DNA from: Candidatus Zixiibacteriota bacterium
GTDB lineage: Bacteria > Zixibacteria > MSB-5A5 > UBA10806 > 4484-95
Direction: 5' to 3'
Assembly (NCBI GenBank): GCA_021159005.1
Contig: JAGGSN010000148.1
Span: 1 to 36,312, forward strand
DNA length: 36,312 nt
Position 1 is the stretch's first letter. Every line of letters starts with the position of its first letter. Under the pieces are notes generated by a model. It was not told where the DNA came from. It saw only the letters and a list, made by a program, of their open reading frames with translations, and ran no database searches. Made by a program: the position numbers and the translations under genes. Positions 33,494 to 36,312 of this stretch are shown here, piece after piece.

Positions 33494-34495
33494 TCACTTA
33501 CTGTTATAATACAGCGATCTGACATATCGGGCTAAACGCGCCATTCCTTCTTTATAGGTGATGCTTGGCTTGTATCCCAATTCAAATATAGCTTTGGAGA
33601 TGTCAAACACCTGATCATATTTGCCCATGCGAACAGTATAGCGGGTTATTGGAGGCTCAACCTTGTAGCGCCGAATTTGCGCGTAAGACTCGCATAAATA
33701 AGCCGCTATATAAGCAGGAACATAAGGGAAAGACCTTAATTTATAGTCAACCCCAATCAGGTCGATTAAGTCGCTCATAAAGCGGAAAGTGGTAACTTTA
33801 GAGCCATCTGTGATGTTGTAGGCTTTCCCTATTGCGTTATCATTTTCCGCGGCCAGCATAATTCCCTGAACCACATTATCGATATGCGACAGGTTCATAA
33901 GGTTCACGCCGTTATTAACTACTGCCAGCCGGTTGTTTTTTAACCCTTGTATCAATCTCGGCATGATTGCCCTATCGCCCTGCCCCCAGATATATCCCGG
34001 CCTGATAATTGTAGCCGGCAGGTTATGTTTCCGGTAATAATCAAAAGCCATACGGTCGGCGGCTATTTTCGAGCGAGTATAATTATCTATGATTAATTTT
34101 TCGTATGGTGCATCCTCATCGGTTCCGCGATGGTTTTGGCCATTGCCATAAACAGCCACCGATGAAATATAAATACTTCTTGGGCAATCCTGCTTAAGAC
34201 AAGCCTCAAAAAAATTCTTTGTCCCGTTAACATTGATGGTTAGAAAATCATCCCATGAACCGAAATCGGTTGCCAAGGCTGCGCAGTGTATGCCAAGGTC
34301 AGCGTTTTTTAACAGTGAGTTGAAACTGTTCTCATCAGATAGTTCGCCATATATTATCTCAACGCCAAGTTCACTTAAAACTGAGGTGTTTGAACTTTGG
34401 CGCGCTAAAGCGACAACATCATCGCCTCTATTAATATATGCTTTGGCTAAAGCGCCGCCAAGAAAACCTGTGCCGCCAGTGATTGCTATTTTCAT
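33494..34495 (-). CDS. NAD-dependent epimerase/dehydratase (extended SDR)
   Basis: This 333-residue protein has the Rossmann motif 'ITGGTGFLGGALAKAY' (G7, G10, G13), the active-site serines in 'ISSVAVYG' (S111, S112), and Y139/K143 in 'YTRSK'. It is an extended short-chain dehydrogenase/reductase acting on a nucleotide sugar or a sterol-like substrate. 'IRPGYIWGQGDRAIMPRL' and the N-terminal layout recall the 3-beta-HSD-like branch. It is transcribed towards the alcohol dehydrogenase and follows the DUF1189-like gene by eight bases, so it is the last gene of a minus-strand group. Confidence 0.9.
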   Translation of the reverse strand: MKIAITGGTGFLGGALAKAYINRGDDVVALARQSSNTSVLSELGVEIIYGELSDENSFNSLLKNADLGIHCAALATDFGSWDDFLTINVNGTKNFFEACLKQDCPRSIYISSVAVYGNGQNHRGTDEDAPYEKLIIDNYTRSKIAADRMAFDYYRKHNLPATIIRPGYIWGQGDRAIMPRLIQGLKNNRLAVVNNGVNLMNLSHIDNVVQGIMLAAENDNAIGKAYNITDGSKVTTFRFMSDLIDLIGVDYKLRSFPYVPAYIAAYLCESYAQIRRYKVEPPITRYTVRMGKYDQVFDISKAIFELGYKPSITYKEGMARLARYVRSLYYNSK

Positions 34496-34503
34496 TATTA
34501 TTG

Positions 34504-35289
34504 TCAGCCTTTTTTTATTTTGCTTAGACCTTTAGAAATATCAATATTAACGAATGCTCCAATATAAAATATATAAAATAGAATATACAGCAAAATATCC
34601 CAAAGAATATATATTTTCGCTATAAATAATACAGTTGAAACTATAAGCTGGAAAAACACTAAGTAAAGTCCGGCCTTGAAACACCCGCTATAGGCTAATC
34701 CCATCCGCCTGAATTTAAAGATGATGATAGGCGCAATAATCACTAAAATATAAAACAAGCCGACGGCAAATTTATAAATAAAAAATCCAACTACCGTCGA
34801 AATAATTAATCCGCCTGATATATATGACCAATAGCTATGAATTTTTTCGATATCAACAACACCAGAAAAACTATCGGGATAATCAATAGCAGTTTTTTTG
34901 CCCATAAGAATGATATAAGCGGTCTCCGGTCCGATAAAAATTGATAGAGATGTATCGCTCGAAATTTCATTATTCAATGAATCTTTACTGATATATTTTT
35001 TGTCTATATGGATTGTCCAATCTCTGAAATCTATGGTTTTATGTGTAATGGGCATATTGATAATTCTACCATTGGAGAATTCGACTGTTTCAATATTATC
35101 CTTAAAGAACACAACCGATTCTTTATATAACGACGCAACTTTAATATAGACATAAGCTGCCGCAATCAAGCTAAGCACGCATATTGAAATGACATAAAAT
35201 GCCCACGCCCTTTTTATAGGGCGTTCTAATATCTTATGGTAAAACTTGCCGGCAGTAAGAACTCCATATAAATCTCTATAAAAATTCAG
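34504..35289 (-). CDS. DUF1189-like membrane protein, probable CTG start
   Basis: The frame is in fact longer than its first ATG, GTG or TTG. Read from the CTG at 35289, the product is 261 residues and begins MNFYRDLYGVL, followed by a basic stretch and the first membrane segment. An in-frame stop lies at 35302-35304, and no ATG, GTG or TTG occurs between that stop and the end of the basic stretch. GGGAG at 35295-35299 lies five bases from the CTG. A second in-frame CTG is at 35301. The first GTG (35178) would cut into the first membrane segment. Four or five further membrane segments follow in the C-terminal half (about 150-260). The order of parts resembles DUF1189 proteins (function unknown). 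The CTG start is inference. Confidence 0.7.
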   Translation of the reverse strand: MNFYRDLYGVLTAGKFYHKILERPIKRAWAFYVISICVLSLIAAAYVYIKVASLYKESVVFFKDNIETVEFSNGRIINMPITHKTIDFRDWTIHIDKKYISKDSLNNEISSDTSLSIFIGPETAYIILMGKKTAIDYPDSFSGVVDIEKIHSYWSYISGGLIISTVVGFFIYKFAVGLFYILVIIAPIIIFKFRRMGLAYSGCFKAGLYLVFFQLIVSTVLFIAKIYILWDILLYILFYIFYIGAFVNIDISKGLSKIKKG

Positions 35290-35335
35290 GGCTGCTCCCA
35301 GTTATTATTCTTTAAAAGGAATTATATTAATTAAC

Positions 35336-35593
35336 TTATTTCTTATGACGGCGGCGTATTTTCTTGGGACCATCGCCCTTAGAATCAATTACCGAAAGGT
35401 CGAAATTAAGCTGAACATCGCCTAATTTGTTTTTGCCTTTTTCGGTAACGACATATTGAGCATTATCCCCTTCGCCTTCTTTTTCAAGCCAACCCTTGTG
35501 GACGCAATACTCAAGGTAAGCTGGTCCCAGGTTAAATGCATCCGTCCGGTGTTCAAATTGCATCTGGCTTGTGTTTGATTGTTTTTTTTTCAT
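35336..35593 (-). CDS. Small conserved-looking protein with a winged-helix-like segment
   Basis: This 85-residue protein opens with lysines and has a central 'FNLGPAYLEYCVHKGWLEKE' and 'QYVVTEKGKNKL', a pattern like the recognition-helix region and wing of winged-helix proteins, followed by a basic tail (KKIRRRHKK). I do not recognise a family with confidence. It lies on the minus strand between the DUF1189-like gene and a DUF3795 gene, with about 47 and 97 bases of space. The ribosome binding site is weak. It could be a small DNA- or RNA-binding protein. Confidence 0.6.
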   Translation of the reverse strand: MKKKQSNTSQMQFEHRTDAFNLGPAYLEYCVHKGWLEKEGEGDNAQYVVTEKGKNKLGDVQLNFDLSVIDSKGDGPKKIRRRHKK

Positions 35594-35690
35594 AATGATA
35601 TCTTAGTATTTCCGTTATTTTGCATTAAATTGCTCCGGTTTAAACATGCTTCAGTTCATGCGGCAATAAACCGCAAGAATTTCAGCCACT

Positions 35691-36071
35691 TCATTTTTTC
35701 TTTAGCGACATCTCAGAGATAAAAGCCTCAACGCCGATTTTGCTGATTTTATTTAGATTCTGAAGAGCATCCGGATGCTTATTGCAAAAATCATCAATAT
35801 CGGGACATGGATATTTGTGGCACTGATAGCAGAATTCTACTCCCATATCGCTGGCGCATTTTCTAATTTTACAGCTTTTACCCCAGCAATTTCTGTTTCC
35901 TGCTCGGCAGCCCCAGCAATGAATATCCTTAGGGCTGATTTCTTTATCCAGTTCGCGCGCATACTTTTTTGCCAGTTTTTCTTTCTTATTATCGTTAAAA
36001 GTCGTACTGGCGAGATAAATCGGACATTGACCGCAATATAACCCGCAATAACCTATCAAAATACCAGGCAT
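35691..36071 (-). CDS. Cysteine-rich DUF3795 protein
   Basis: This 126-residue protein starts 'MPGILIGYCGLYCGQCPIYLAST', the DUF3795 signature. It carries about a dozen cysteines in CxxC-like and paired patterns, including 'HCWGCRAGNRNCWGKSCKIRKC' and 'FCYQCHKYPCPD'. These may bind zinc or an iron-sulphur cluster; the family function is unknown. An open frame also runs 24 codons further upstream, but AAGGAGGA directly before the ATG at 36071 makes that the real start. The upstream part overlaps the edge of the dispersed repeat. It is the first minus-strand gene after the right-hand repeat copy. Confidence 0.85.
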   Translation of the reverse strand: MPGILIGYCGLYCGQCPIYLASTTFNDNKKEKLAKKYARELDKEISPKDIHCWGCRAGNRNCWGKSCKIRKCASDMGVEFCYQCHKYPCPDIDDFCNKHPDALQNLNKISKIGVEAFISEMSLKKK

Positions 36072-36139
36072 TTCTCCTCCTTCAATATGCAAAATATACC
36101 ACAAAACTATCAGTGTTGACAACCAATTATTACACAAAA

Positions 36140-36312
36140 TCACTACTGTCCGGCTTTTTTATAGAGTTCTTAAAATAATACCCAACAATCGAAGCTTGCT
36201 TATTTCATAACCCATAGAGCAGCGGGATGTTGGGCGACTCCGATAAACATCGGCACGTCATCTTTTATTTTGTTAAATATTTATAGATAAGATTTCAGTA
36301 ATTGATTTTAAT
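36140..36312 (+). repeat. Dispersed ~175-bp repeat (copy B), at the window edge
   Basis: It matches copy A (25457-25630) in order and length and may continue past the window. CCGAT (36240-36244) and ATCGG (36249-36253) form a small hairpin around AAAC. In copy A the same position still pairs using G-T pairs, hinting that the stem is conserved, although two copies are too few to be sure. Confidence 0.8.

Noticed and set aside
36140-36312. The right-hand repeat as part of a transposase gene
   Set aside because: No frame of useful length lies in this or the other copies, and stops occur in all frames.

Overview
The window is about 36.3 kb of AT-rich bacterial DNA. Nothing in it names a species. 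Three proteins carry features that suggest a lineage. Two secreted proteins (genes at 263 and 21847) end in a type IX secretion (Por/FlgD-like) sorting tail opening with a YPNPF motif. A DUF362 protein carries a twin-arginine leader. A pair of DUF3857/transglutaminase proteins is also present. Together with the many TTG starts and short palindromic dispersed repeats, this fits an uncultured lineage of the FCB superphylum (for example Zixibacteria or a neighbour). That placement is inference, not proof. I saw no tRNA, rRNA, CRISPR array or intact insertion sequence.

Layout. 1-262: a truncated copy of a dispersed repeat and a leader region. 263-2444: a secreted sorting-tail protein and a Tat-exported DUF362 protein. 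2492-21547: a long plus-strand surface-polysaccharide cluster. It holds two left-handed beta-helix acyltransferases, a GT2 glycosyltransferase, a Wzx-type flippase, a polysaccharide pyruvyl transferase-like protein, a Wzy/WaaL-type O-antigen ligase, a GT4, a FemAB-like aminoacyl/GNAT protein, a DegT-family aminotransferase, a polysaccharide deacetylase, an ATP-grasp ligase, a membrane GT2, two further GT4s, a CapA-like protein and a PaaK/CapK-like adenylating enzyme. From 12002 to 21547 the genes are nearly contiguous, and several overlap by 4 to 22 bases, so this part is very probably one transcript. 21847-25419: a 1190-residue secreted beta-helix / FN3 / discoidin / sorting-tail protein. 25420-26563: a 1.1 kb gene-free patch packed with several families of short repeats. 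26564-33446: two transglutaminase-like proteins (one with its catalytic residues, the next without them), Fpg (MutM), a patatin-like lipase and an iron-dependent alcohol dehydrogenase, all on plus. 33494-36071: four minus-strand genes (an NAD-dependent epimerase, a DUF1189-like membrane protein probably starting at CTG, a small winged-helix-like protein and a cysteine-rich DUF3795 protein). 36140-36312: another copy of the dispersed repeat, running off the window.

How the genes work together. The polysaccharide cluster can make a lipid-linked repeat unit (GTs, aminotransferase, acyltransferases, pyruvyl transferase), flip it (Wzx) and polymerise or ligate it (Wzy/WaaL-type). It also has an unusual concentration of amide- and acyl-forming enzymes (ATP-grasp, PaaK/CapK-like, FemAB-like) beside CapA-like and deacetylase genes. 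This suggests the polymer is decorated with amino-acid or acyl groups. The gene set resembles the polysaccharide loci that accompany exosortase/PEP-CTERM systems, but no exosortase is visible. The proteins flanking the cluster instead carry type IX sorting tails. The initiating phosphoglycosyl transferase and the outer-membrane export genes are not in the window.
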